Shown here: in pieces, positions 40,661 to 53,344 of the stretch
Layout of the letters: each line of letters opens with the position of its first letter
Position numbering within the stretch: position 1 is the first letter of the stretch
The notes under the pieces: generated by a model
Seen by the model: the letters and a program-made list of their open reading frames with translations, nothing else
What the model was told of the DNA's origin: nothing
Database searches by the model: none
Assembly: GCA_001606155.1 (NCBI GenBank)
Contig: LODT01000004.1
Location: forward strand, 868,001 to 932,000
Direction: 5' to 3'
Source of the DNA: Tieghemostelium lacteum
Lineage: Eukaryota; Evosea; Eumycetozoa; Dictyosteliales; Raperosteliaceae
Length of the DNA: 64,000 bases
Program-made: the position numbers and the translations under genes

Positions 40661-43442
40661 ATGGATCAAAATCAGGAACTATTGGATAAAATAGATTACC
40701 TCTCCCTGTCATTAGACACCTTTTCAAGAAAATCAAATCTTTTGGAAGAGAAAATTGATGAGCTGATTAAGCGTGTGGATCAACAGGATAAAATTATATT
40801 GGAATTGAAATCAACAATACTCAATTCCACTAGAAATAATGGTAATATTGCACAATTTCACTGTACACTTTGTATTTGTCTTTATCTCAATGAAAATGGA
40901 TTTTATCTTACACCCCCACTGTATACCCTTACCACCATTTACACCAACACCCCCACCACACTAATTTTTGATAAAAAATATAATCTAACCCCAATAATAC
41001 TAATTATAATAATTTTAATATTTATATCTAGATTCATCTACTGCTCAATCATATACACCAAGTATAACTCCTTCCGTGAGTATTAACAATCTTTCAACTA
41101 TAGACACAAAAACAGAAACAACAAAAACAGAGTCACAATCAAGAACAAAATCAGTATCAAATACTGCTTCACCTATCCTAGTACAACAACATCAACCAAC
41201 AACAGTTTCATCAGTTACTAACAGTAGTGCTAACAGTACTCCTGTTATCAGTTCAGAGAGCTCAACTCCACCACTTATAATCAGCTCACCCCCTACACCA
41301 CCTCCACTTCCACCAGTTGTAATACCAGTTTCATCAACTAAAACACCTGGACAATCAGCATGGAACAAAGCAAGAGTTGGTATAGGTCTGACTAGAGCCT
41401 TTTCAACTAACAATTTCTTCCAAAAAACTGATAGTGAAGGAAATGTATCACCTATAGTTGGTGGACTAATTAAAGAAGATTTGATATACATTCCACCAAC
41501 ATCTCCAAAACCCAATCCAAAGGTTATATCAATATCCTCTGATATCAGCCTATCATCACAGGAGAACAGTAGTAATAGTAATAACGCAGGTGGTATTGGA
41601 ACAGTACCAAAAGCTATAATTTCAGAGGAATTACCAAGTGAATTACCTACACTTCCTTCAGGTTCAAAATGGGCCATTGTATGGGAATACAATTCTGTTG
41701 ATGATGAGTGGGTTCGTGGAATTATCGCAGTGGAAATAGAGTCAAGACCATTTTCCAAAGGTGCATTGAGAAATGCATATAAACTCAAAATCCGAACTAC
41801 ACCAGTTAACCAGTATCAACAGTTTTCCCACGCAGATCATCTGAAATATGAAGAAGGAAAGACTATAAATACCACAAAACTTCCATATTTATTAGGACCT
41901 TTGGAAAGTGAATATGTAGCTAAAGACTCAATTATCAAATCACAGGGTACATTTGACAGATATTTTGATGATGTAAAAATGCAAATGATCTGTAGGGAAT
42001 ATGGTGAGAAGTACAATGCAAACAGTCCACCCAAACCCATAGAATTCCTGTCAGCTTGGGTTATTGAAGTACAAACATCAGACGGACCTCAACTCTATGG
42101 TTTGGAGCTCTTCATGAAAGGTGAATTCAAAAAACTAAATTCCAATTTTGGAAGTATTTTTACAGAGAGAAATACCCCACAAGCATTCTCACATTTCACA
42201 TATGAATGTTCAGTTCATGAACTGTTGATTGTGGATATCCAGGGTGTGGATGATATCTACACTGATCCTCAGATTCACACTAAAGATGGAAAAGGTTTCG
42301 GGGCTGGAAACCTCGGTCAAAAAGGTATAGAGAAATTTATAAACTCACATAAATGCAATCCTATTTGTATTCAGTATGGGTTACCACCTATTGGTGTATC
42401 TCTAGTCGACTCCAAACAGGCTAGTAGAGTCATTCGTGGTACTATGCTCCTTCCTGATTTAGTTCCAGATCTTGATAATACACCTCCACCTTCGTTACCT
42501 ATTCCTAGTGACCCTCAAAACTCTATTCTACAAACACTGTCAACTCTCACAGGCCACGATGAAAGAATAACAGTTCTAATGTACAGAAACGATAAACTAA
42601 TATCAGCAGATTCCAATGGATATGTAAAAATATGGGATCTTACAACCCTTCACTTAATAGAGTCCTTTAGAGCACATAGAAGATCAGTTGATGGTCTATG
42701 TCTTTCTAAACAGTACCTCTTCACTGCATCTTCTGATAAGACTATCAAGGTCTGGCAGTTAATAGAGGATTTTGAAAAACCTTTGAATAACGGACAGAAA
42801 ATCTCATATATAGGTCCAAACGATTGTAAATATAAACTAGACGAACACAGTGGTGAGATTAATGACTTGTGTTTGGATACACATAGAAATCTCCTCTATT
42901 CATGCTCATTTGACAAATCGATTAAGGTTTGGGACCTTAACACAATGAAATGTATAAAAACTCTGAATGCACATTCAAAATCTGTAAAATCGTTATTCCT
43001 CTCTGGCAGTCAATACCTGTTCAGTGGATCCAATGATGGATCAATTAAAGTCTGGGATCTTAATATGATGATGTGTATCTACGGTATGGAGGCACACGAA
43101 TCATGGATTACCTCACTGTGTGTACATGACGGTCGTTTATTCTCAGGTGCACGTGATGGTGAGATTAAAGATTGGAATCTCTCTACCTTCATGTCCAATC
43201 TCAAATTTGACCAGAACCGTGACACCATTACTGATTTCCTTGTAACTAAAGGTTACATCTTTATAAGCTCCGATGATAGTACCATTAAAATTCTAGATCT
43301 CTCAACAATGAAAATTATCTATTCCATCAAAGGACATCGATCAGGTATCGGTGCACTTGCGACTGATGGTCGTAGAATATTCTCAGGTGGTGCCGATAAT
43401 ACCATCAAGGTTTGGTCATGGATTGTCGATCCTAACAAATAA
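40661..43442 (+). CDS. Alpha-kinase/WD40 protein, myosin heavy chain kinase family
   Basis: Exon 1 (40661..40841) encodes a short coiled-coil (KIDYLSLSLDTFSRKSNLLE, KIDELIKRVDQQDKIILELK). A 190 bp intron (GTAATA...TCTAG, phase 1) leads to exon 2 (41032..43442), total 863 residues. A Ser/Thr/Pro linker precedes the alpha-kinase domain (~270-520): WAIVWEYNSVDDEWVRG, ELFMKGEFKKLNSNFG, FSHFTYECSVHELLIVDIQG with DDIYTDPQIHT (metal-binding Asp, zinc His), and GFGAGNLGQKGI with KCNPIC (zinc Cys). Seven WD40 repeats follow from ~560 (e.g. DKTIKVWQL, DKSIKVWDLN, DGSIKVWDLN). In Dictyostelium such kinases phosphorylate threonines in the myosin II heavy-chain tail and disassemble filaments; the propeller binds the filaments. 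The paralogue (A-D) is not assigned. Confidence 0.92.
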
Positions 43443-43578
43443 CCCTCCTCTATAATATACCAATGTATATATTTCTACAAAAAAAATAAAACAAAACACT
43501 TTTTCATACCCCTCCCTCACTACGATCTTTCAGTCTCTTGAATATTTACAATAATTACAATTTACATTTTAGGTTGGT

Positions 43579-44056
43579 TTATTCACCCCTATAAATTACA
43601 AAATTATTTTCAGTTTCTAGAATTTTAACTTCATATAGATGCTGTTTAAGGTGTGGATACAGTTGATCCCAAATAAATATAGATAGATTCTCTGTAGTTG
43701 TAACTATTGATTTAAGTTCTGGCACACCTTCTAAATTACGATGATCTAGTTTATCCATAACATATATTCTCATAATTTCTTTTAACTCTGTGATATTCAT
43801 AAACATTCCTAATTTAGGATCGACAACTCCTTTTACCGACACCTCTAAAACATAATTATGACCATGATTATTTACACATTTACCATATATCTTTTTATTT
43901 TCTTCTTCACTCAATTCATCTGAATATAGTCTGTGACTGTGTATGTTACGTTTTATAGGTATAAGTATAGGACTTGTCGATTAAAAACTAAGAGAACTAT
44001 AAAACAAACCTTGATGAAAAAACTTCTCTTCTTGTTAATATTACTTGTCTTGACAT
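43579..44056 (-). CDS. ptsA: 6-pyruvoyl-tetrahydropterin synthase
   Basis: Exon 1 (44056..44010) and exon 2 (43936..43579), joined in phase 2 across a 73 bp intron, give 134 residues, the typical size. Choosing the ACACAG acceptor restores the conserved VFSSSHRLYSDELSEEENKK, with its zinc-binding His; the next AG four bases... further in would delete SH. Then GKCVNNHGHNYVLEVSVKG supplies the catalytic Cys and the two other zinc His residues, MNITELKEIM the MxDL-type helix, LDHRNLEGVP and TTTENLSIFIWDQL the proton-relay Asp/His and pterin-anchoring Glu. The enzyme converts dihydroneopterin triphosphate to 6-pyruvoyl-tetrahydropterin on the route to tetrahydrobiopterin and dictyopterin. Domain assignment is firm; the gene name follows the D. 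discoideum orthologue. Confidence 0.9.
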
Positions 44057-44268
44057 GTCTTTATTGGATTGAATTTAATCTGAAATGAAAAATAATATTT
44101 TTTAACAAAAAAATTTTTTGGAAGATAGAAGGAGTCAACAGATCTAGAATAACCTATCACCAGAATTGATTCTTACAAGTTATTTTTTTTTTTTCAAATA
44201 TATAACTAATAACTATTCATCTGTTGATTCATTTCTAAAAATGTAAAAATTTTTATTTTATTTTTCAG

Positions 44269-45837
44269 ATGGCTATAGCGACACCCGATTTGATACTTTT
44301 TAATATTTTAGAGCAGATATGGAAGAGTAAAGATTATGATTGTAGTTTTGCTTATAAACTATCACTTGGATTGATTTGTAAGAGGTTATTTAAATATATT
44401 TCGACAGTTTTGATACCTAATAACACTGTTATCAGATTACCTAGTTCCTTTGATGGGATTATTCAACATCAATCTAATCCACATTGTATTATAAAGTCAT
44501 TAACTAGAGCACGTATTCATTTAAGCAATGATGTTGATGAAAAGAAACTCACTACTGAACAATTGGAACAATACACAAAGGTAATGTCGAATCTAACAAT
44601 GTTGAAAATAGAGAGTAGTGGTTACTTCAATGGTAGATTTCTATTGAAATCTATAGATACAAACCACTTAAGATCACTGAATATCTCCTGTAGTACTTCA
44701 GATAAACTAGTAGTGACTCTATTACAAAATATTCCTCTTCTTATTGCACTAAAGTTGACTAGTTTTAGTATAAACTATGCACATACCCACAATATTGATT
44801 CATCAATTCTAGTGGCATTTGTACACCAGCAACAAGGTCTCGAGACACTGTGCATTTCTATTCACTCCAATGGTAGAAATGGCCCAGAAGGACTTATAGA
44901 AGCTATATTTAAGCTACCTAAACTAAAGTCATTGGATTTAAGGAACATGGTAGCAAAAGACTTTAGTACCTATTTAGAAGGAGTGACAATGGAATGTGCT
45001 ATACCTTTGAGTCTTACTACACTAAGATTAGTATATGACCATAGATTTAAAGCACCTAAACACAATCCCAGATTAATTCAATATCTAGAGGACAATCCAA
45101 ATCTTGAGGTATTTCAGTTGCAGACCTACGAGCAATCGGTTCTACCTGCTTTAGTAAGACCAAAGATTAAAAGATACATTACAAGATCTGCCATACCTCT
45201 AATGGTTGACCATATCGATAGTGTTTCTCTTAGTGTCTACCAAAATACATTTAACAGCACCTTTAAATCTCTTATTCAAAACCAATACAAACCCACAATC
45301 AAAAAGTTGTCTATTGACTTTGATTCCTATGAAAATAATCGTGAGGAAAGTCAAGTTATACATGAATATCTATCCAATTGTCCAAAATTGCAAGTTTTAA
45401 AAATCCGAAATTTCACATCATTTGATGTGGTGTTTACTATTGACCTTTTAAAATCAATTCTAAAGAACAAAACCATACGAGAATTGATAGTTATTTGCGA
45501 ACCCTCTATCTTTCAGTATATTTTCAAAAAGGAATATGGACTCTCTCAAAATCAATCCATTCAATATCTTATCAATAGAAGCGGTACATTTCACATATCC
45601 AGTGAAGTTATTAACCAACTACAAAACAAGTCCAAGAAATTTCAATTTACATTGTTTCCTTTGATTACCTCTAAATCAAAGGACTTGGTATTCAAAAGGT
45701 CAATTGAAACTCCTGCCATTACCACCTCCGATACCACCAATGTTTCAAGTGAAAATTCTACATATCCACATGTAAAGTCAGTACACAAAAGATCCAATAA
45801 CAAGGAAATAAACAAACAGAAATGTACTATTAATTAA
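44269..45837 (+). CDS. F-box-like/leucine-rich protein of a dictyostelid family
   Basis: 522 residues, no introns within the coding part. The first about 60 residues (LILFNILEQIWKSKDYDCSF, LSLGLICKRLFKYIS) resemble an F-box-like helix pair. The rest has spaced Leu-rich strands (LTMLKIESSGYF, LRSLNISCST, LKSLDLRNMV, LEVFQLQTYEQ, LQVLKIRNF) like irregular LRRs. This is typical of large, rapidly evolving families in group 1-2 dictyostelids; no specific function is known. The ATG is immediately preceded by TTTTTCAG, a perfect 3' splice site, so the 5' UTR (or a short coding exon upstream) may be spliced to it. Ubiquitin-ligase adaptor function is inference. Confidence 0.55.
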   Translation: MAIATPDLILFNILEQIWKSKDYDCSFAYKLSLGLICKRLFKYISTVLIPNNTVIRLPSSFDGIIQHQSNPHCIIKSLTRARIHLSNDVDEKKLTTEQLEQYTKVMSNLTMLKIESSGYFNGRFLLKSIDTNHLRSLNISCSTSDKLVVTLLQNIPLLIALKLTSFSINYAHTHNIDSSILVAFVHQQQGLETLCISIHSNGRNGPEGLIEAIFKLPKLKSLDLRNMVAKDFSTYLEGVTMECAIPLSLTTLRLVYDHRFKAPKHNPRLIQYLEDNPNLEVFQLQTYEQSVLPALVRPKIKRYITRSAIPLMVDHIDSVSLSVYQNTFNSTFKSLIQNQYKPTIKKLSIDFDSYENNREESQVIHEYLSNCPKLQVLKIRNFTSFDVVFTIDLLKSILKNKTIRELIVICEPSIFQYIFKKEYGLSQNQSIQYLINRSGTFHISSEVINQLQNKSKKFQFTLFPLITSKSKDLVFKRSIETPAITTSDTTNVSSENSTYPHVKSVHKRSNNKEINKQKCTIN

Positions 45838-46256
45838 AGTTAGATTCTAGTTTACTGTTTGTATTCAACTTCACCACTCACCCCCAACAGACACACTTGA
45901 TAAGTTAACTAATGTAGATAATGGATTACCCGATTTCATTTTTCAAATATTATTTAAAAACTTAAAATTAATTAAGTTAATTATACCCAATTTTTATGTA
46001 AAAAGATACAACGGAAATGGATTGGCACCAAATAATTTCATATAAAAAATATCTGATATGACAAACCACATTTTTTTTTTAAAAATGCAAAAAAAAAGCC
46101 ATATTAACTGATTTTTAAGTTAAAAAACCCATTTTCAAACCATTTTAATAACAGATTCATTTGAAAAATTTTTCTCATAATAAATTTTAGATTTTTGTTT
46201 GAATTTTTTTTTTTTTATTTCATTATTGTTTCATTCTACCAATATATATATAAATA
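45838..46256. promoter_or_regulatory. Promoter region of the 34 kDa actin-bundling protein gene
   Basis: About 420 bp, extremely AT-rich. A T13 run (about 46207..46219) and a TATATATATAAA element (46243..46254) lie directly before the ATG at 46257, the TATA plus oligo-T arrangement common in dictyostelid promoters. No gene is seen. Confidence 0.45.
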
Positions 46257-47245
46257 ATGTCAGAAGTTAAAGCTCAAGCACCAAAAGATTTTGGACTTAC
46301 CACCCAACACAAAAGTGGTACCTCTTTCACAGAGAAATTATCTGCTGAAGCCTTAGCTTTCTTTTCCATGGTTGCCAACAAACCATTCTCCCAACAAGCT
46401 GTTCACTTTTTGAATGCCTATTGGGCTGAAATCGGTAACCAAGCTGAATTCATTTATTCGTATGTTTTATTTTTTGCACAATTTATATGTCATATTGAAC
46501 TTTTAGCACTAACACATTTTAAACAAAAAAATATTTTACCATTTATAGAGTTGCTTGGGATATTATTAAATACGCCGATATGCACTGCAAAGGTATTCAA
46601 TTGATTTACAAATATGATGAAGGTAACGATTTGGATTTCGATATCGCCTTGTATTTCTATGAACAATTATGCAAATTCTGTGAAGAACCAAAGAACAAAA
46701 ACTGGAGAGAAGGTTACCCAATTTCTCAACCAGAAATGTTGACTGGTCTCAAACGTAAACAAGAATTAAGAGACAAAGTAGATGTCAACTTTGATGGTCG
46801 TGTCTCCTTCTTGGAATATTTATTATACCAATACAAAGATTTTGCCAATCCAGCTGATTTCTGTCAACGTTCTATGTCTAGCCCAGATGAACATCCAGAA
46901 ATCCGTAAAGCTCGTTTAGCTTTGGAAGAAGTCAACAAACGTATTCGTGCATACGAAGAAGAAAAAGCAAGATTAGAAGCTGACTCTCTTTTACCAGGTG
47001 TCAAAGGTTTGGGTGCTAAAAATTTATTGGCTCAATTGGATGCCTCTCCACTCAAGGAAGAATTAAACAAAGCTTTGATTACTGCTGAAGCTGCTGTTCG
47101 TATCGCCTCCAAGAAATATGGTGGTTCTGCTTTCGGTGGTACAGGTGATGGTTCAGGTGGTGCTGGTTCATCTGATGGTGCCATTTGGTGGATGAACAGA
47201 GATCTCGAAGAAAAGAAAAAGAGATACGGTCCATCCAAGAAATAA
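46257..47245 (+). CDS. abpB: 34 kDa calcium-regulated actin-bundling protein
   Basis: Exons 46257..46459 and 46549..47245 (89 bp intron, phase 2) encode 299 residues, close to the 295 of the D. discoideum protein, which it matches along its length: SFTEKLSAEALAFFSMVANK, PFSQQAVHFLNAYWAEIGN, IIKYADMHCKGIQLIYKYDE, GNDLDFDIALYFYEQLCKFC, and the C-terminal GAIWWMNRDLEEKKKRYGPS. An EF-hand is visible as DVNFDGRVSFLEYLLYQY. ABP34 bundles actin filaments at filopodia, cleavage furrow and contact sites, and calcium weakens the bundling. Codons are the preferred ones (many GGT, GCC, AAG, CTC) unlike most neighbours, in keeping with high expression. Confidence 0.96.
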
Positions 47246-47419
47246 ATATGTTTCCTGTAACCTATTTCTTCTTGTTTAATTAAAAAACCCAAACCCTACA
47301 TGTATTTAAAATAAAAAACATTATTTATATTAGTCTTTGTAAAACTAAAATAATTATCATTTGTATTTTCAATTTATATATTTAAATATGGTTAACATGT
47401 CTAGCAAATTGTAATTTTA

Positions 47420-50400
47420 TTAATTATTATCAATAACACCTGAATAGTATAACATTTCTTCTTGTTCTTTGTACAGTTGATCTTCGTATTGTCCATCAGT
47501 TTCATCATTTTCAGTGTCAGTGTTATTGGTTGAGTTGGTAGGATGTTGGTTAGCTTCATCATCAATTTGGTTATTGTCATGTTGAGTGATTCCCTGTGCA
47601 AAAAGTGAAAGGAAATTAGCTTCTTGAGGTGGTAATGATCGTAGTAAATTAGTTTGTGGTGATGCATCTGCCAACATTGAATAGGGATGATCTAATGGAG
47701 AATCAGGTGATGGATAGATAATAGATGGGATAGATCTATTAAATTTGTTCACCAGTTCTTGGAAACCTTCTAAACATTGCAATGCAGCAGGTAGTAATTG
47801 TCTATTCGATGGTGCATTATTTATATAACATAAAAACCCATCTTCAACCACTCTAACAATCAATAACCCAGTTTTATGAATATATTCAGTGACATCATAA
47901 TCATCACTAAACAAATACAAATCACTACGTTTAACCAATGAACTTGGTCTCTTTCTAATGAAATCAGGTATCATGCTATAATGACTGAGAATAAACTTTA
48001 GAGCCTGAGCTGATTTCAATTGTGGATCTAATCTAACATGGAATGGTGAATAAAAAGGAGAATAGTTCTTTTCCATTGGAATCTGCATTAGAGATAACCC
48101 AAATTGTTTTGCTTTTCTAACACAGGTATTTATAAAATCGTCAACTACACAACCAGTACTAACCATCCATTTAAATTCCATGTGAAAGTAACGTGTTGGG
48201 CAAAATGTTTTATCATATCTCATCAGTATCCATTCATAACGATCAGTTTTAGTGGAATCCATTTCTATTCTAATCTCATCGGTATTATTTGGATTTTCAT
48301 AGGTATCAATGAGGTTACTATTTGGATTGGTACTTGAGGGTACTGCAGGATTAAAGAATGTATGTTGACTACTGTAGGATAGCTGATTCTGACTGTGATT
48401 GAATGGTGTAGTGGGTATAGGTGTTGAAGTCTTACTATCTGACATTGTACTGTGATAGCTATTCGATGGAGATGCATCCAAATTCTGTGCTGTTCCATGT
48501 TCAGAACCCAAAATAAAGGAATCATTGTGCTTGATACTAGTGCCCAGCATATTTGTGGGTGTTTTACTATTACCATTATTACTATTGTTATTATTTACAT
48601 TCAATGAACTACTTGTTGTATTGTGAACACTGCTACTCGATTGTTTAGGTGAACTTATAGGTGATTGTTCTGGTGAATTTACATCACGAATTGGTGAATT
48701 TACCATTGACGATTGTTGTGATTGTATCTGACTGTTATTGCCACTACTAATTGTACTGTTATTATGTTGATTTGACAAAAACACAGAAGACTCTTGTTTT
48801 TTAATGGGGGGACTAATAAATGGTTCATCTTCTTTAAGTCTATAGAAATGAAAACCATCAGAGAATTGTGCCTTTTCAACATGTTTAATATACTTTTGAT
48901 CCATCATAATCTGAGCTAAATTGATTGCTTCTTCTCTGGTGGCAATTTCTACATTTTGTTCTAACCATTCCAGACCCTCTGAAGCCACCCAACACTTTTT
49001 ATAGTTTCTCAGACGATACTTTTTATCAACTAATTTCAAACCAATAGGTGGTGGTAAGTTCATTCTATAATAGATACCTTCAATGTTATTTGGTGTAAGT
49101 TTTTCTTTAAATGTCATTGAACTGATACTTAATGGGTCAGGTTGTTCTGTGGAAGTTGAGTTTGTTAGATTACTTCTGTTTCCACCAATAATGATACTGG
49201 AACTCACTACAGAGGTAGCCAAAGGTACTGTAAAATCAGTGGTTCCACTACTTTGCATAATGGTATTGGTAAATGAACTGAGGATTGTAGTTTGACCTAT
49301 CAAACCACTGTTTACAATAGAGTTATTATTTCCAGCAGATAGAGAAAGGTCAGAGGTAGGACCTTCAATAGATGACAATGTACATGCTTTCACTTCCATC
49401 TTATTGGTATGTTGAGAGGTATTATTGTTTCTTGAAATTTGTGAGTTCAAATACTCTTTAAATTTCATAAAAGCAGCAATTCTTTCTTCCTCATTGTGTT
49501 CAGGTAATGCTGATTGATCATTTGATGGTGATGTTATACTACTGCTACCAGTCAACAGTGCACTACTACTACTATTATTAATCATATTAGAATTATTTAA
49601 ACTACTGTTGTTATTGGAATTCAGTATAGTTGGACCACTTGATGACATATTTGGTGGTGACTTATAATTTATAGGTGTATTGATTTTAATTATATTACTA
49701 TTATTATGGATATTATTTGTTTTATGAATTGATACTGGTGAAGTGGGTACAGATAAATTCATAAGTGAACCAAGATTATTGGTACTAACATTTGGTGAAG
49801 TTGATATTTGAATTATAGTTGGTGTAGTGGTAGTAGTAGGGGCTGTATTGTTATTATTATTATTATTATTATTTTCATTTTCATTTTGATTAGTATCATC
49901 TTGTATTGGTATAGTGATTTGTTGGTGTTGCTGCTGTTGCTGTTGTTGTTGTAATAATAACAGCTGTTGTTGTTGCTGTTGTTGCTGTTGTTGTAATAAT
50001 TGTTGCTGTTGTTGTAATAATAACTGTTGTTGTAATTGTTGATTATCAATAGTTGGTAAGATTGTATATTGAATTCTCCAGTATTTTAATGTGGGTCTAA
50101 AAGAGTTCATTGTACCACATATGATATTGTCAACTGTATTCCATGGATAGGTACTTGAAATCTGGTGAACTAGATTAGTTGATTGATATATAAATGAACT
50201 GTGATGTATTGTACAGAGGAAATAGTTATATTTAATAGACTTGGTCTGATTTCTATATTGTCTTTGGTAACGTTTAACCTGTATAGTTTGAGTACTAGGA
50301 TCGCATGTAACCAAATGAAAATCGTGACCCAAACTAAGCTGGTATGATGTTTTCTTGTTGGTTCTCTTGTTTAGGAATTGCATTGAATTTGTAGGAGTTG

Positions 50401-52931
50401 TGGATAGAGGTGCTGTAGGAGTTGTTGGTGTCATTGTTCCTGATGTAGACGATGGAGGTGTTGTCCCACCAGCTGTTGCATTGGCAGATGTTGCAGAAGC
50501 TGTATTACTACTACTAACCTGCTCCATGATCAATTGATACCCTTGAGCCAATCTCTGCGAGATTAGTTCCTTTAATAGAGCCTCAATATTATTAACATAC
50601 TCATCATCATCTGGTGACAATGAATGCACATATTCAAAATACTTGGCTTTCAATTCCTTTTCGTTTGGGAAATAGTCAGTTGTAATAGGTAGGGATGCAG
50701 GTTCACATAGTGATTTCCAATTGGGTAGAAACGGATTTGGATTGGCATTGGTTTTACCAAAGATATAGGTATTTGGAGAGAACCATAAATGTGACCAACG
50801 TCTACGATTACTAGTTAAATGGAAAGGGGAGGAATCATAGGTGAAAGGGTTAATGGTATTCTTTGTCTTTGACCCTATTAACAAGGTGCTACTCTGTTGA
50901 GGTTGCATAGGATCTAGAATAGATCTATTCTTGCTATCGTAGGAGTAGTTTCCTCCAGAAGGTGATTGAGGTGGTTGATGATGTACATGGTAGTTCAAAT
51001 GCTGATTATGTGCCGGTTTACCACTACTATTAGTAATGTGCCTCTGTACAGTTGATTTTCTCTCATAGCTCGAGTATTTTGAGGTATGATGATTACTATT
51101 ATTATTATTTTGATTGATATTCCTATTATTCGATTGTAAATGTGGAGTTGTTTGTGATTTACGTTTTGGTATTAGATTCGTACCAATATTGGCATTGGGT
51201 GTAGTTGAATGAGTTACATTGTCCTCGGTATCAGAGAAATCCGATTGATCAGTATCGGATGGCATGTAATCATCAACTATAGAACTCTCCATAGAATATT
51301 GATTAGCATCACCTGACATTCCCTCGTGTAATGGTAGATTAAATATAGTATCTTCGTACGAGTTCACACCTAATGAATGTGAAGTATATTTATGATTGGA
51401 TTTCAATGAAAATCCTGGGAATTTCCTAGGATCTTTGGGTATATAGAAATCATATACAGGTTGATCACTGTCATCACTAAATGAATTTATATGTTTTTCT
51501 GGAATTCTAAATTGTGGTACAAAACCTTCCTTTTCCTCTGTTTTTGAATTATTACTATTCACATAATTACTGCTGTTATTTAATGAATTTCCAGAATTTG
51601 AAAGCTCGTTACTATTATTATTATTATTATTTGATGTACTAGTTGAAGTACTATTATTAATAGATTCATCATAAAAACTGATTGCTAACCAATATGGTAC
51701 ATTGTATTGCTAAATTAATTATTAATATACTGCAAAGTATACCAGTAAAATCTAGATTTATACATACATCTTTTAAATCTATAGATTTATCATTATATTT
51801 AAAAAGAGGTACAATGTGTAATGGATGTTTGTTTAGACATATGAGATCACAACCAATACCATTATCAATCATTCTCTGTTTTGTAATTAGATTTATATCT
51901 TGATCTACTTCAAATATACCAGTACCAGCAGAGACTACTACAATCATCTGACCAGTTCTTGTAAAATCTCTGTCTATATAATGTTTATCAAAATAAGACA
52001 TACCCAAGTTTATAGCCTCTAAAAAGTTGCCTTGAGAGGCAGTTGAGTTCTGTCCCAATGCAGAGTTACGTCCATAGATATCCCAATTGACATTGGTATG
52101 ATAGTTATTGAATTCTTTCTTGAGATTAACAATTATCGACGACCAATCAGGTCTGGTTTCCTCCGATACTACAACCTTGTAGAAATCCTGGTAGAGTTTA
52201 CCTTGACTGTTTCTAGGTATATTATTAATTTCGTTTAGAATCTCAGTACTCTCATGAAAAGTACGAGAAAACAGAATAATGGTTATAGTGTGGTTTACAG
52301 ATAAGGATTTCCATCGTTGAAATAGACTCTTTAAGAATCCATTTACTGCCTTTTCAAAGTACAATTCACCATCTGTTGTCGAATAGTCCCACATTTCTTT
52401 GGACATTTGTATAAACAATACAAATTTTGCCGATCTCGATCTGAATACAAACTTTGTATTCTCATCAATGAGACCACTTGATATCTTTTGACCATTGGAA
52501 ACAATCTCCTCTACCTGTGCTCTAATCTGTGCAAATGCTAATTTCTTGAATACATATACACATTCATTCTGCAATGATAGTTTCAATCTCCACATGTCAG
52601 ATCTACCTATATACTGATCTTTGAAGCTAAGTTCAATAAAATCTATGTGTGCCTTTTTCTCTGGAATGATATTAACAATGACCTCTCTACGATTGGAAAA
52701 GTCAAATACCTGTGCAATATATTTGGCAATGGATATCTGTAATGTACTCTGTCTAACTGGTGCCAAAGTCTTTACTCTCAGACATAGTGTCTTTGTAGTA
52801 TTCGTCGTTGACGATACCTCTACAATATCACCAACTTTTAATTTTGGAAAATGTTCTGGATTAATAACCAATTCTTCTTTACTGAATGATTGGTCATGAA
52901 CCCATAATATGAATAGACTTTTCTTATTCAT
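47420..52931 (-). CDS. iml1: Iml1/DEPDC5 homologue, GATOR1 subunit
   Basis: Exon 1 (52931..51768) and exon 2 (51709..47420), joined in phase 0 over a 58 bp intron (GTATGT...TTTAG), encode 1817 residues. The N-terminal part contains the structured Iml1 domain (LVINPEHFPKLKVGDIVEV, QYIGRSDMWRLKLSLQNECV) and the VWA-like part (KFVLFIQMSKEMWDYSTTDG, RTGQMIVVVSAGTGIFEVD). The junction restores QYNVPYWLAISFYDES, a conserved Iml1 sequence. Asn/Ser/Gln-rich linkers follow, including a long Gln tract (49921..50043). A DEP domain is at ~1270-1345 (NYKKCWVASEGLEWLEQN, FHFYRLKED), and the C-terminal domain has RYDKTFCPTRYFHMEFKWMV. GATOR1 is the GAP for Rag GTPases and restrains TORC1 when amino acids are short. 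A 413 bp divergent promoter is shared with iplA. Confidence 0.93.
49921..50043 (-). repeat. Polyglutamine-coding (CAA/CAG)n tract in iml1
   Basis: About 40 codons of CAA and CAG with interspersed TTA/Leu codons. A shorter AAT/Asn tract (49846..49875) lies just downstream in the gene. Such length-variable homopolymer tracts are characteristic of dictyostelid proteins. Confidence 0.85.
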
Positions 52932-53344
52932 ATTATAAATTGTATATTCCCAAAACTGACTTTTGTAAATTTAAAAAAAAATAAAAAAAAATAAAAATAC
53001 TTCATTTGAACATGATATTCTACAATTAGTATTTATTTTCCAAATTTATTTATTTAATTAAATTTGTTTAAAATTGAATAGGGTTATATTGTCATAAAAA
53101 AAAATCTCACTACATTGATCTATCATATAGGCAATTAATCAAGCCTCGAAAAATTTTCAAAAAATTGATGATTGTGAAGATTCAGATATTTTAGAAAATG
53201 CGCCCTTGATTGTTAAACAATCAACATTTCTGCTTTAGATCTTTGTTGTTATTCTTTTTTTTTTTCCTTCAATCAACCATTGTTTAATTCCTTATATATA
53301 GAATCTACATCATTTTTGTAGTAATGACATTTTAGAAAGAATAA
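52932..53344. promoter_or_regulatory. Divergent promoter of iml1 and iplA
   Basis: 413 bp between two divergent starts. It contains A runs (52970..52990), AT-rich core sequence, a T run at 53255..53267 and a TATATATAGA element (53293..53302) about 45 bp before the iplA ATG. No coding frame is seen. Confidence 0.45.

Noticed and set aside
49813-50049. Asn/Tyr-rich frame inside iml1
   Set aside because: It is the polyglutamine tract of iml1 read in another frame.
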